Shown: positions 5,653 through 13,207 of the stretch, piece after piece
Layout: each line of letters opens with the position of its first letter
How positions within the stretch are numbered: position 1 is the stretch's first letter
The notes under the pieces: generated by a model
The model's database searches: none
What the model saw: the letters and a program-made list of their open reading frames with translations, nothing else
Told to the model about the DNA's origin: nothing
Made by a program: the position numbers and the translations under genes
Assembly: GCA_964485215.1 (NCBI GenBank)
Contig: CAZAIM010000058.1
Span: 1 to 15,753, forward strand
Length of the DNA: 15,753 nucleotides
Source: HGM04593 sp964485215
Lineage (GTDB): Bacteria > Bacteroidota > Bacteroidia > Bacteroidales > Bacteroidaceae
Reading direction: 5' to 3'

Positions 5653-7212
5653 ATGAAAAAGACAATATACTTTATACTGGCATCACTGTTTGCTGTGAAC
5701 ATGCAGGCACAGGTTGTTGACAAGGAGGGGTTGCAGACATTTATCAACGAGCTCAAAGCCCTGAAAGGCGAGCATGTGAAGTGTGAAAACCAGAATTACA
5801 ATATTGAGTTTCCACAAGAGCTTGTGAATTTCAGATTCAATGACAAGGATGTCGAACTTGCAAGTGTTGCTACTTCGGACACTACAATCTGCTGTGTCTC
5901 CATAACTTCAGAAGATAGGACCGGCTACAATCTTGTACTGGGTGTACTTTACAAGTATTACGATGAAGAGTCGGAGGATATTTTCGGCATTCCGCTTTTT
6001 GCGTGCCAGCGTGTAGACGGCGAGGAACAGATAATGTTTATGGATGGAAGCAACACTTTGCTCATAATGGACGATAACGATGAAGAGATACTGATCGCAT
6101 ATATCAGCTATAACCTTAATGATGCCATAAAAGGAGTCCTGCATAATATCATAGATGAGACTGATGAGGAGTATGTAGATGTCGAGATGTTCGGCGGAAT
6201 AAATTTCAGTGTCAATGTGACCGATGCCGATGAGTTCAAGAAATCTTCAAAGAATGTGTATCTGCCAACTGCCAATGGCGATGATATCATGGCACTTGTG
6301 AGAAAGATATATGAGGACAATGTGCTGCATATTGAAGGCTTGCTTGCTGGTGCAAAGAGCGTGGAAGAACAGGAAGAACTTGCTGCATCACTTGACGGCT
6401 GGAAAAAGGAGCAGAATGAGCACCTTGAGGATTTGGAGCGCGAACTCGAGGAACTTGATATCCCTTCGTTTATAGAGATAATACCCGGCAGTGATGAATA
6501 CTATGTGGCAATACCCCAGGTTCCGGCTCACTTGAAGTTGAAACAGAAACCATACGCAGCAAAGGGCATATACGACTGGATAAACAGTTTTTATAGCTTC
6601 AGGGCTGGTCACAAGTTTGGTGTCACCGATATTGTATCGTGTATAATAACGCCGCAGGATGTTGCAGAACAGTGTGTCATCAGGAACTGTCCGAGAGAGA
6701 AATGGTATGACGACGGTTTTACACCCGAATACAAGGAACTTGCTGCTGTTGAGTACCAAGGTGGTACACCTGCCGTGCTTTACAGTTTCTCGCAGAACGA
6801 AAATGGATACAATGAGATGTTGAGGGAGTATGGTGACCTGTTCCATCGCAAACCGGGCGAGAAGGTAATGGGACTTTATGTGACACAATGCAGCGAGAAC
6901 AACGGCAAGCGATTCGTGCAACTGTGGGGTGAGGGTAGTGTCCTGATGTGCGTCTATGACTCTCCGGATGAGAAGTATTGCCACATGAGCATAATAATTG
7001 GCGGTATAAGCGGCTTTGAGCGAGCGGTGAACGAATATCGATTCGGCGGCGAGAAGGATTTTGCCAAGAGGTACAATATTGTTATAGACAGTGACCTCGG
7101 CGACAATTCATACGGAATACATTTTACAACCGATGAATATTTCTATGCAGGCAAATTGCACAAGAAGGGCGTGCACATAGACTTTGGCTATGCAAGAAAA
7201 TTCTTGGAATAG
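5653..7212 (+). CDS. Secreted protein with two DUF4252-like modules and a central coiled coil
   Basis: A 519-residue exported protein with a signal peptide ending MQAQ (residues 17-20). It is not recognised as a named family. Residues ~26-165 and ~303-460 each resemble the preceding DUF4252-like protein. In all three, a GYN/GYS motif is followed by a ~20-30-residue helix, a G-hydrophobic strand, a short polar turn, then a hydrophobic strand with an acidic turn (LLIMDDNDEE; LMCVYDSPDE; LVISDDDSEI). A charged heptad-like segment at ~235-270, including EHLEDLERELEELD, probably forms a coiled-coil linker between modules. The tail beyond ~465 has no recognised motif. It lies in the sigma operon, 20 bp after its neighbour, and is predicted to be periplasmic or surface-associated. 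The module assignment is by eye and the function is unknown. Confidence 0.6.
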   Translation: MKKTIYFILASLFAVNMQAQVVDKEGLQTFINELKALKGEHVKCENQNYNIEFPQELVNFRFNDKDVELASVATSDTTICCVSITSEDRTGYNLVLGVLYKYYDEESEDIFGIPLFACQRVDGEEQIMFMDGSNTLLIMDDNDEEILIAYISYNLNDAIKGVLHNIIDETDEEYVDVEMFGGINFSVNVTDADEFKKSSKNVYLPTANGDDIMALVRKIYEDNVLHIEGLLAGAKSVEEQEELAASLDGWKKEQNEHLEDLERELEELDIPSFIEIIPGSDEYYVAIPQVPAHLKLKQKPYAAKGIYDWINSFYSFRAGHKFGVTDIVSCIITPQDVAEQCVIRNCPREKWYDDGFTPEYKELAAVEYQGGTPAVLYSFSQNENGYNEMLREYGDLFHRKPGEKVMGLYVTQCSENNGKRFVQLWGEGSVLMCVYDSPDEKYCHMSIIIGGISGFERAVNEYRFGGEKDFAKRYNIVIDSDLGDNSYGIHFTTDEYFYAGKLHKKGVHIDFGYARKFLE

Positions 7213-7262
7213 AGTACTGGATACAGAGAACAGGGCAAAGATGAAAGATGATAGATATAAAA

Positions 7263-7280
7263 GCACTGATAACACAGTGC
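7263..7280 (+). other. Small hairpin in the spacer before the 317-residue gene
   Basis: GCACTG and CAGTGC pair perfectly around a 6-nt loop. No T-run follows, so this is not a standard terminator. It lies in the 117-bp gap between the 519- and 317-residue genes. The gap has no clear ECF-type or TAnnTTTG promoter, so read-through from the sigma operon is likely but unproven. Confidence 0.4.
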
Positions 7281-7329
7281 AAGGATTATAACTCCATTCA
7301 AACAGAAATTAATTTAAAACTATATTACA

Positions 7330-8283
7330 ATGAGAAGAAGAATTTTACTGACACTTGTGCTTGCCATTGCAGGCATGGTGTCGCTCGTGGCACAGACAAC
7401 AGCACTCGTAACTTACGAAGGCGGCTATTTTGTAAAGGATGGAAAGGAGTGGACTGAATACCGTCCGGCCGATAAAGTGGAGCCATGGAACGAATACAAG
7501 CAGTACAAGGAGGATGACAAGTTCTATTATCTCAAGAGCAAGCGATGCAATGTCGCTGTTCCCAAAATCTCCCGTGACAAGATTTTTGTCGATCGTAAGA
7601 AGAATGGCAATTGGGAGGTTGTGTACAATACATTAAATGTGCACCTTCTTTGTCCCGAGGGCGATGCCCTGTATTACACTTACAGGAACCACAGCATGAA
7701 GCACTATGAGTATGACGGCTATTTCGTGCGCGACAACTATAATTGGCGCGAGTACCGTCCAAGGCTCAAGAGCGGTGTATGGGCGGAGTTCAAGCAGACG
7801 GCCGAAGACAGGAAATATTTCACCCTTGAAAGCAGCAACAACATCGTGTATGTCCCAAAGACAACAGACGACGATATTGTAATAAAGGACAAGAGCAACA
7901 GAAACTGGACTGGCGGCTATGCTATACAGGCTGTATATGACCGTTCTGCAACATATCTTTACAGTTTTTATTACACAAAGAGCGGATTGCATAAGCATGA
8001 ACTTACCGACAAGAGTGCACGCATAAGCCTCGACAACAAGTGCAATATTCAGATCGCTGTTGACGGCAAGCACTACGACCTTACATACACCGGTATCGAG
8101 ATTGCCGAGGTTGACGGCAAGGAGGCAATCCTCATTACCATTGACAAGAAGAACAGAATATGGCTCTTCGACGGTACCGCACACGTAGAGTGCAGAAAGA
8201 TTGGCAAGAAGATGCTCTTTGTGGGAGCCGGAAGCTACTCGAAAATCATGGAACAGCTGAAACTCGGTACTTTCAGGCTTTGA
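7330..8283 (+). CDS. Secreted protein of two tandem ~98-residue repeats
   Basis: A 317-residue exported protein with a signal peptide (RRRILLTLVLAIAGMVSLVAQ, cleaved near residue 21-22). It belongs to no family I recognise. Residues ~29-127 and ~128-224 are two copies of one unit. Each starts Y-(E/D)-G-(G)YFV(K/R)D, continues W-x-EYRP, W-x-E(Y/F)KQ, ED-x-K(Y/F), and an xVPK motif, and ends with a tyrosine-rich strand before an H-x-(H)-Y/E tail. The rest (225-317) is different and rich in beta-type sequence (IQIAVDGKHYDLTYTG, AILITIDKKNRIWLFDG). Repeats of this kind suggest a beta-rich binding or structural protein. The start ATG follows an A/T-rich leader typical of well-translated Bacteroidetes genes. 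It ends within the left arm of a 21-bp inverted repeat. Confidence 0.75.
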   Translation: MRRRILLTLVLAIAGMVSLVAQTTALVTYEGGYFVKDGKEWTEYRPADKVEPWNEYKQYKEDDKFYYLKSKRCNVAVPKISRDKIFVDRKKNGNWEVVYNTLNVHLLCPEGDALYYTYRNHSMKHYEYDGYFVRDNYNWREYRPRLKSGVWAEFKQTAEDRKYFTLESSNNIVYVPKTTDDDIVIKDKSNRNWTGGYAIQAVYDRSATYLYSFYYTKSGLHKHELTDKSARISLDNKCNIQIAVDGKHYDLTYTGIEIAEVDGKEAILITIDKKNRIWLFDGTAHVECRKIGKKMLFVGAGSYSKIMEQLKLGTFRL

Positions 8284-8326
8284 AACGACATATCGTGCCG
8301 CCGCAGCGGCACGATATGTCGTTTCA
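8281..8326. terminator. Perfect 21-bp inverted repeat between convergent genes (probable two-way terminator)
   Basis: Two 21-bp arms (8281-8301 and 8306-8326) are exactly complementary around a CGCA loop. The left arm begins with the TGA stop of the 317-residue gene, and glsA ends 17 bp beyond the right arm. Its position argues for a shared terminator of both operons. Neither strand carries a U-run after the hairpin, so it may instead protect 3' ends or belong to a dispersed palindromic repeat family. Confidence 0.65.
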
Positions 8327-8342
8327 AACGGTACTCTCCTCA

Positions 8343-9314
8343 TCATGTTATCATAACAACCCTTTCACCGCTGAAAATATGCAGGTTAAGCTGCTCCATT
8401 ATATACTTCAAGGCACGCTGTGCCCTGACTGAGTTGCCGGCCTCGTCTATTGGCGGCGAGAAAGCGGCGATACCGAAGGCACCGGGAAGAACACCCATAA
8501 TACCGCCGCCCACGCCCGATTTGGCAGGAAGACCACTATTGAACATCCAGTCTCCTGTGTGTTCATAGAAACCTACTGTTGCCATCAGCGATGTTATTCT
8601 GCTTGCTATTCTTTGAGGGAATACCTGTTCCCTGGTCCTTGGGTTATATCCGCCGCAAGCGATGGTTGCAGCCATTGTTGAGAGCTGTGTTGCAGTGACA
8701 CCCAAAGAGCATTGGCGCGTGTACAGGTCGAGCGAGATCTCGGGCTCGTCGTATATGCGGTTGTAACTCTTCAGTAGCCAGGCAATGGCGCGATTGTTGT
8801 GGTTGCTGACGCTTTCCGACCTGTACAGTTCGTCGATGAGCGTAACCTCGCTGCCGCACAGTTTTTCGATGTTGCCAAGTATCGCCTCCCACTTCCCGCG
8901 GCTGTTGCCCACAGGGCGCACCATGCTCACGGCGGATATTGCTCCTGCATTGACAAGAGGGGTAGAAGGGTGCTCATTCTCGAGCAGGATGGCAAGCACC
9001 GAATTGAACGGCATGCCCGTGGCATCTGCACCAATCATATCGAGCACCGTTTCGGAGCCGTAATCCTTGAGCACGAGGAGTGCCGTCGCAACCTTTGAAA
9101 CTGATTCTATTCCAAACCTGTAGTTGCAGTCGCCATAGGTGATTGTTTCACCGTCGGGCAGGCACACGGCTATCCCGAAAAGCTTGCTGTCGACATTAGC
9201 AAGATAGGGAATGTAACCGGCATTTTTGCCGCCGTTCTCCTCCTTGAACTCAAGATACGCTTCGTGTACCGCAATCTTGAGTTCTTCTCTCGTAATCCTT
9301 CTATCCCTGTTCAT
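8343..9314 (-). CDS. glsA: Glutaminase A (L-glutamine to L-glutamate plus ammonia)
   Basis: A 323-residue serine-dependent beta-lactamase-like glutaminase, close to the usual ~310 residues, with no signal peptide and so cytoplasmic. The SxxK catalytic pair is Ser71/Lys74 in GIESVSKV. Other family landmarks are PLVNAGAI (Asn122), the SESVSNHNNRA stretch (~167-176), the tyrosine motif LYTRQCSL (Tyr198), and KSGVGGGI (~265-272), so the active site appears intact. The gene starts 2 bp after the gadB stop on the same strand and is surely co-transcribed. The ammonia it releases buffers protons, and the glutamate it makes feeds the decarboxylase, as in the glutamine-dependent acid-resistance systems of gut bacteria. 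Confidence 0.96.
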   Translation of the reverse strand: MNRDRRITREELKIAVHEAYLEFKEENGGKNAGYIPYLANVDSKLFGIAVCLPDGETITYGDCNYRFGIESVSKVATALLVLKDYGSETVLDMIGADATGMPFNSVLAILLENEHPSTPLVNAGAISAVSMVRPVGNSRGKWEAILGNIEKLCGSEVTLIDELYRSESVSNHNNRAIAWLLKSYNRIYDEPEISLDLYTRQCSLGVTATQLSTMAATIACGGYNPRTREQVFPQRIASRITSLMATVGFYEHTGDWMFNSGLPAKSGVGGGIMGVLPGAFGIAAFSPPIDEAGNSVRAQRALKYIMEQLNLHIFSGERVVMIT

Positions 9315-9316
9315 GA

Positions 9317-10741
9317 CTATCTTTTTCCTGTGTGGGTATATACTGTACCTTTTACCTTGATATTGCTCTCGATGTTCAGACGCGAAACCGTTGGGTATTG
9401 CAGCCTGTCAAGTTCGCTTACAGCAGCAGTTATGTCGCCAAGCAACTGGTCGGCCATGTCGCGGCTGAATCCTTGCCGCACGACTATGCGCATAACTATT
9501 GTATCCTCCAATTTGGCAGGCAGAGTGTACGCAGGCACCATCCAGCCATTCTGTTTTAACTTGTCCTGTAGGTCGTAAAGCGTCCATTTACACTGCTTTG
9601 AATACTCCTTCTTCATCTCCCAGATGAATAGAGGGTTGGTCACTTCGCTGCTGTAGTTCCTGAATGGCTTCATCTTTCCAATCTCGCTATGCAGGTATTT
9701 TGCTATCTCCATAGAACTGTGCTGTACGGCTTTGTAGCCCTCGAATCCCAAACGTATGAACTGGTAGTACTGGCCCAGAATCTGTGCTGCCGGTCGTGAG
9801 AAATTCAGACCCACTTGTGTGACTTCTGCTCCAAGGTAGTTGACACTGAATGACATGCTGTCGGGCAGGAACTTCTTGTCTTTCCACACAACCCATCCTA
9901 GTCCCGGGTACACAAGGCCGTACTTATGTCCGCTGGTGCTTATGGAAAGAACCCATTTAAGACGGAAATCCCACTCGACTTCCGGTTTCAGGAATGGCAT
10001 AATGAAGCCTCCCGATGCAGCATCGACGTGTATTGGAATGTCGTATCCGGTCTTCTGGTTGTACTCCTCAAGGGCATCGTTAAGTGCCTTAACGTCATCG
10101 TTGAGCCCAGTCCAGGTTACACCCATAATCGGCACTACGCAGATTGTATTCTCATCGCACATGGCGATGGCATCTTGCGGGCAGAGGGTGAGCTTGTCGC
10201 TGCTTAGCGGCACAGTGCGCATCTCAATCTGCCACAGTTGCGCGAATTTTTCCCAGACAACCTGGTAGGCTGCCGAAATTACAAAGTTTGGCTTGTCGCA
10301 GGGCTTGCCGGCTGCAATGCGGCGTTTCTTCCATCTTTGCCAGGCTGCCACGCCACCAAGCATGCAGGCTTCGCTTGAACCTATTCCCAACGCGCCGGCT
10401 TTCCATTTAGCCTGCTCGGGGCTGTTCCATAGGTTTGCGATGATGTTGATGCACTTGGCACACATTACTGCTACGCGAGGATATTCGGTCTCGTCAATGT
10501 AGTTGATTGCAATGGCATCGTTCATCAGCTTGGTGGCGTACGAATCCATATAGGTTGTTACAAATGTTGCCAGGTTAAGGCGCGGTTGGGTCTGGGCGAA
10601 TGTCTCATCCTTTACCATGCGGTAGGCAATCTCGGGCGTTGTGGGGTGCTGCGGAATTTTGTCTACCGGCGAACTCTTCAACATTTCCTCGGAGCCGAAT
10701 ACCGAGGTAGTAACGGTTGGGTTACAATCATCTTGCTTCAT
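9317..10741 (-). CDS. gadB: Glutamate decarboxylase (L-glutamate to GABA plus CO2)
   Basis: A 474-residue PLP-dependent group II decarboxylase, near E. coli GadB in length (466). PLP is expected on Lys273 in STSGHKYG, with Asp240 of HVDAASGG contacting the pyridine nitrogen. The N-terminal part contains the typical PEIAYRMVKDE and RLNLATFVTTYMD segments, and the chain ends KGTVYTHTGKR. The protein is cytoplasmic and consumes one proton per glutamate decarboxylated, which raises internal pH and yields GABA. It is the first gene of a two-gene operon with glsA. No glutamate/GABA antiporter (gadC) is present in this window. The upstream spacer (10742-10942) is shared with the divergent MFS gene and shows no clear TTTG/TAnnTTTG promoter. 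Confidence 0.97.
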   Translation of the reverse strand: MKQDDCNPTVTTSVFGSEEMLKSSPVDKIPQHPTTPEIAYRMVKDETFAQTQPRLNLATFVTTYMDSYATKLMNDAIAINYIDETEYPRVAVMCAKCINIIANLWNSPEQAKWKAGALGIGSSEACMLGGVAAWQRWKKRRIAAGKPCDKPNFVISAAYQVVWEKFAQLWQIEMRTVPLSSDKLTLCPQDAIAMCDENTICVVPIMGVTWTGLNDDVKALNDALEEYNQKTGYDIPIHVDAASGGFIMPFLKPEVEWDFRLKWVLSISTSGHKYGLVYPGLGWVVWKDKKFLPDSMSFSVNYLGAEVTQVGLNFSRPAAQILGQYYQFIRLGFEGYKAVQHSSMEIAKYLHSEIGKMKPFRNYSSEVTNPLFIWEMKKEYSKQCKWTLYDLQDKLKQNGWMVPAYTLPAKLEDTIVMRIVVRQGFSRDMADQLLGDITAAVSELDRLQYPTVSRLNIESNIKVKGTVYTHTGKR

Positions 10742-10778
10742 GTTTCTACTTTTTAAAGTTTATAATAATCTTTAGCCA

Positions 10779-10793
10779 AGCCCGTGCCGGGCT
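10779..10793. other. Short GC-rich hairpin upstream of gadB
   Basis: AGCCCG and CGGGCT pair perfectly (6 bp) around TGC, about 40 bp upstream of the gadB start codon. It could lie in the gadB 5' leader or be an operator. A second 5-bp hairpin, CGCTG/CAGCG, sits at 10817-10831 in the same divergent spacer. Confidence 0.4.
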
Positions 10794-10942
10794 GCATTTC
10801 TGTTTTGATGATGAAACGCTGAGTGGCAGCGAGGTGTTCGGGATTTTGGATTTTTTAAAGCTAATGCCGGAGCGCAACATTTTGCTGCCAGCGGTTGTTC
10901 TGTTGTTTGAGGAATAATCGAAAACTTTCTTTTTATGACAGT

Positions 10943-12136
10943 ATGAAAACAGATGGAATCTATACCGGAAAGGGCTATATTACGCTTTGGGCATTGTTTG
11001 GAATATGGTCTGTGTCGGCACTGACCTCGTTGCCCGGATTGGCTATTTCACCTATCTCGGAAAAGTTGTTGACGGTGTTCCCGTCGGCGACCGACCTTGA
11101 TATACAGTTGCTAACAACGCTGCCTTCGCTTCTGGTGATTCCATTTATTCTGTTAGCCGGTTATTTGAGCGAGAAGGTAGGAGTTATCAGGTTGCTTTAT
11201 ATTGGTTTATCTGTGTTTCTTTTAAGTGGTGCATTATATTTTCTTTGCGGAACGATAGGGCAACTCATAGCAGTAAGTGCGCTGCTGGGTGTTGGTGCAG
11301 GATTGATAATTCCGCTCTCGACATCGCTTGTTTCAATGTTCTTCTCGGGTGAAGAGCGGACAAGGCAATATGGATATGTTTCGGCCATAACGAATATTGC
11401 GCTTGTTGCCGCAACTGCACTCACCGGCTGGCTTGCCGACATTCAATGGAGACTGCCGTTCCTTGTGTATCTTCTGCCGCTCTTTTCAATAATGCTTGTA
11501 CCCTCAATCAGCCGGGCAGGCGTAGGCGATAGGCCGGAAACTGCAGAGAGTGCTTCCCGTTACTCCGGAGGGGTCGATTATCGTTCACTTTTGAAGTACA
11601 TGCTTTATTATCTGCTTATTACCTACTTGGTAATGGCTGTGAGCATAAACCTTCCCTTCATGCTTGGAAGGCTTGGATATGATAGTGGGGTGTCGGGTGT
11701 AGTAATCTCTCTCTTCTTCCTTGCGATGATGGTTCCCGGGCTTTTCATAAACCGTATATTGAATGTACTTGGCAGGAATATTCTGCTTTGGGCGTTGTTG
11801 CTGATGGGGCTTGGGCTGGCAGACATCTATCTCAATGCTTCGCTTCTATCGGTGATTGTAGGTTCTGTTGCAGCAGGCTTCGGGTATGGTGTAGCTCAGC
11901 CTTATATCTATGATGCAACGGCATCGTTGGCAACAGCACGCAAAGTTACTTATGCTTTGGCACTGCTTATGACAATGAATTATGTTGCTATTGTGTTGTC
12001 ACCGTTCGGGGCTGATGCTTTGGCGACAATCTTCGGCAACAAGGCAGAGGATTTTCCTTTCCTCACAAATGCAGTTATGGCATTTGTTGCCCTTCTTTTC
12101 CTTGTTGTGCGCAGGTGGTTTAGGAATATTTCTTAG
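10943..12136 (+). CDS. MFS transporter
   Basis: A 397-residue inner-membrane protein with about 12 hydrophobic helices in two six-helix halves joined by a polar loop (around residues 187-207, GVGDRPETAESASRY), the layout of the major facilitator superfamily. The cytoplasmic loop between helices 2 and 3 reads GYLSEKVG, matching the start of MFS motif A (G-x-L-x-D/E-[RK]-x-G). The start at 10943 is preferred over one 16 codons upstream because the extra stretch (MFCCLRNNRK...) is out of character and the family N-terminus begins near GYITLW. The substrate is not predictable. It is followed 21 bp later by a second transporter. It is divergent from gadB, so a link to acid or amine export is possible but unsupported by any specific motif. 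Confidence 0.85.
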   Translation: MKTDGIYTGKGYITLWALFGIWSVSALTSLPGLAISPISEKLLTVFPSATDLDIQLLTTLPSLLVIPFILLAGYLSEKVGVIRLLYIGLSVFLLSGALYFLCGTIGQLIAVSALLGVGAGLIIPLSTSLVSMFFSGEERTRQYGYVSAITNIALVAATALTGWLADIQWRLPFLVYLLPLFSIMLVPSISRAGVGDRPETAESASRYSGGVDYRSLLKYMLYYLLITYLVMAVSINLPFMLGRLGYDSGVSGVVISLFFLAMMVPGLFINRILNVLGRNILLWALLLMGLGLADIYLNASLLSVIVGSVAAGFGYGVAQPYIYDATASLATARKVTYALALLMTMNYVAIVLSPFGADALATIFGNKAEDFPFLTNAVMAFVALLFLVVRRWFRNIS

Positions 12137-12157
12137 AAAAAGAAACATATAGATGTT

Positions 12158-13069
12158 ATGAACAATTATGCAAAAGGTTCACTCTCGCTCTTTGTAGCCA
12201 GGGTTTTCAGTGGTTTGAATGTTAACGCGTTGGGTTATCTGTTGCCGGTTTGGATTTCTCCCGTTGGGTGCGTGACGCTCCGTTTGTTGTTCGGTGCATT
12301 GGTTTTCTGGGTCGTTTCTATCTTTGCAAGGCCCGAGACAGTGCTTTTCCGCGACAAGGTAAAGATGGTGATTCTCGGTTCTTTCGGCATTTTCGGCTAT
12401 ATGTCTCTCTACGCGTTGAGCATAAGCTATACAACACCTGTGAACTTTGCAATCTTCAATGCGATGCAGCCGCTTTGGGTGGTGATTGTAAATGCTGTGG
12501 TCTACAGGGAAAGCGTCGACTCCCGTAAACTGCTGGGGTTGGCTGTAGGCTTTGTGGGGGCTATGCTCTGCATACTCTCGGAACCGGCCGAGGGTGTAGC
12601 ACGTAATTCCTTGCTTGGCAATATGCTGGCTATATTTGCTTCAATCATTTATGCAACATACCTTGTCTTCTCGGCACGTATGGTAGGGCATTTGAGGAGT
12701 ACCACAATACTGCGCTATACGTTTTCATCGGGCGCGTTGGTTGCAATTGCTGTAACAACTGTTTTCGGCTTTTCCGCACCTATGTTTGACGGCAGCATTG
12801 ATGTCAAGCCGCTGCTTGTGCTGCTGTTCGTGCTCATTTTTCCAACCGCGGTCACCTATTTCCTCATTCCAATAGGGCTCAAATACCTGAAAAGTGCCGT
12901 GGTGGCTCTTTATGGCTACGTTACTCTCATCGTGGCAGCTGTTGTTTCGTATGTTCTTGGCCTCGACAAGTTTGACCCTGTAATACTTCTCTCCCTTTTG
13001 CTTATTGGCATAAGCATCTATTGGGTAGGTGTTGCCGATGAACGTGACAGCAACAGGAAAAGAGGGTAG
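12158..13069 (+). CDS. DMT-superfamily (EamA/RhaT-type) permease
   Basis: A 303-residue inner-membrane protein with about ten hydrophobic helices forming two EamA repeats. The first (~5-140) contains the family's YMSLYALSISYTTPVNFAIF pattern; the second (~150-295) contains LIFPTAVTYFLIPIGLKYLK followed by VALYGYVTLIVAAVVSYVLG. EamA proteins usually export amino acids, purines or other metabolites; nothing here fixes the substrate. The gene lies 21 bp after the MFS gene and is almost certainly co-transcribed with it. The basic tail (RDSNRKRG) fits a cytoplasmic C-terminus. Confidence 0.9.
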   Translation: MNNYAKGSLSLFVARVFSGLNVNALGYLLPVWISPVGCVTLRLLFGALVFWVVSIFARPETVLFRDKVKMVILGSFGIFGYMSLYALSISYTTPVNFAIFNAMQPLWVVIVNAVVYRESVDSRKLLGLAVGFVGAMLCILSEPAEGVARNSLLGNMLAIFASIIYATYLVFSARMVGHLRSTTILRYTFSSGALVAIAVTTVFGFSAPMFDGSIDVKPLLVLLFVLIFPTAVTYFLIPIGLKYLKSAVVALYGYVTLIVAAVVSYVLGLDKFDPVILLSLLLIGISIYWVGVADERDSNRKRG

Positions 13070-13170
13070 TATGGCTCCCCTAAAAGGTTCTTTGCGGTTT
13101 TTTCCTTCTTGAAAGATTCTTTTTCTGCGTTTTTCTCTATTTTTATTAAGGTATTTCAGAGAATAATGAT

Positions 13171-13178
13171 TAATTTTG
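13171..13178 (+). promoter_or_regulatory. Probable -7 box for the M6 protease gene
   Basis: TAATTTTG fully matches the Bacteroidetes -7 consensus TAnnTTTG and lies 29 bp before the chosen start codon. No exact TTTG is found 19-21 nt upstream (the region reads TTAAGG), so the -33 half is weak. The predicted transcription start is near 13185. Confidence 0.5.
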
Positions 13179-13207
13179 CGGAAATTACATAAATGCGCAG
13201 AGTTAAA

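Noticed and set aside
6388..6984. Minus-strand open frame of about 198 codons
   Set aside because: It is antisense to the 519-residue secreted protein and has no family features.
7633..8346. Long minus-strand open frame (237 codons) opposite the 317-residue gene
   Set aside because: Its translation has no recognisable motif and lies wholly antisense to a gene with a clear signal peptide and internal repeats; it also runs through the hairpin.
10717..10917. 66-codon plus-strand frame in the gadB/MFS spacer
   Set aside because: It starts inside gadB on the opposite strand, has no RBS or motif, and ends just before the MFS start; more likely regulatory DNA.
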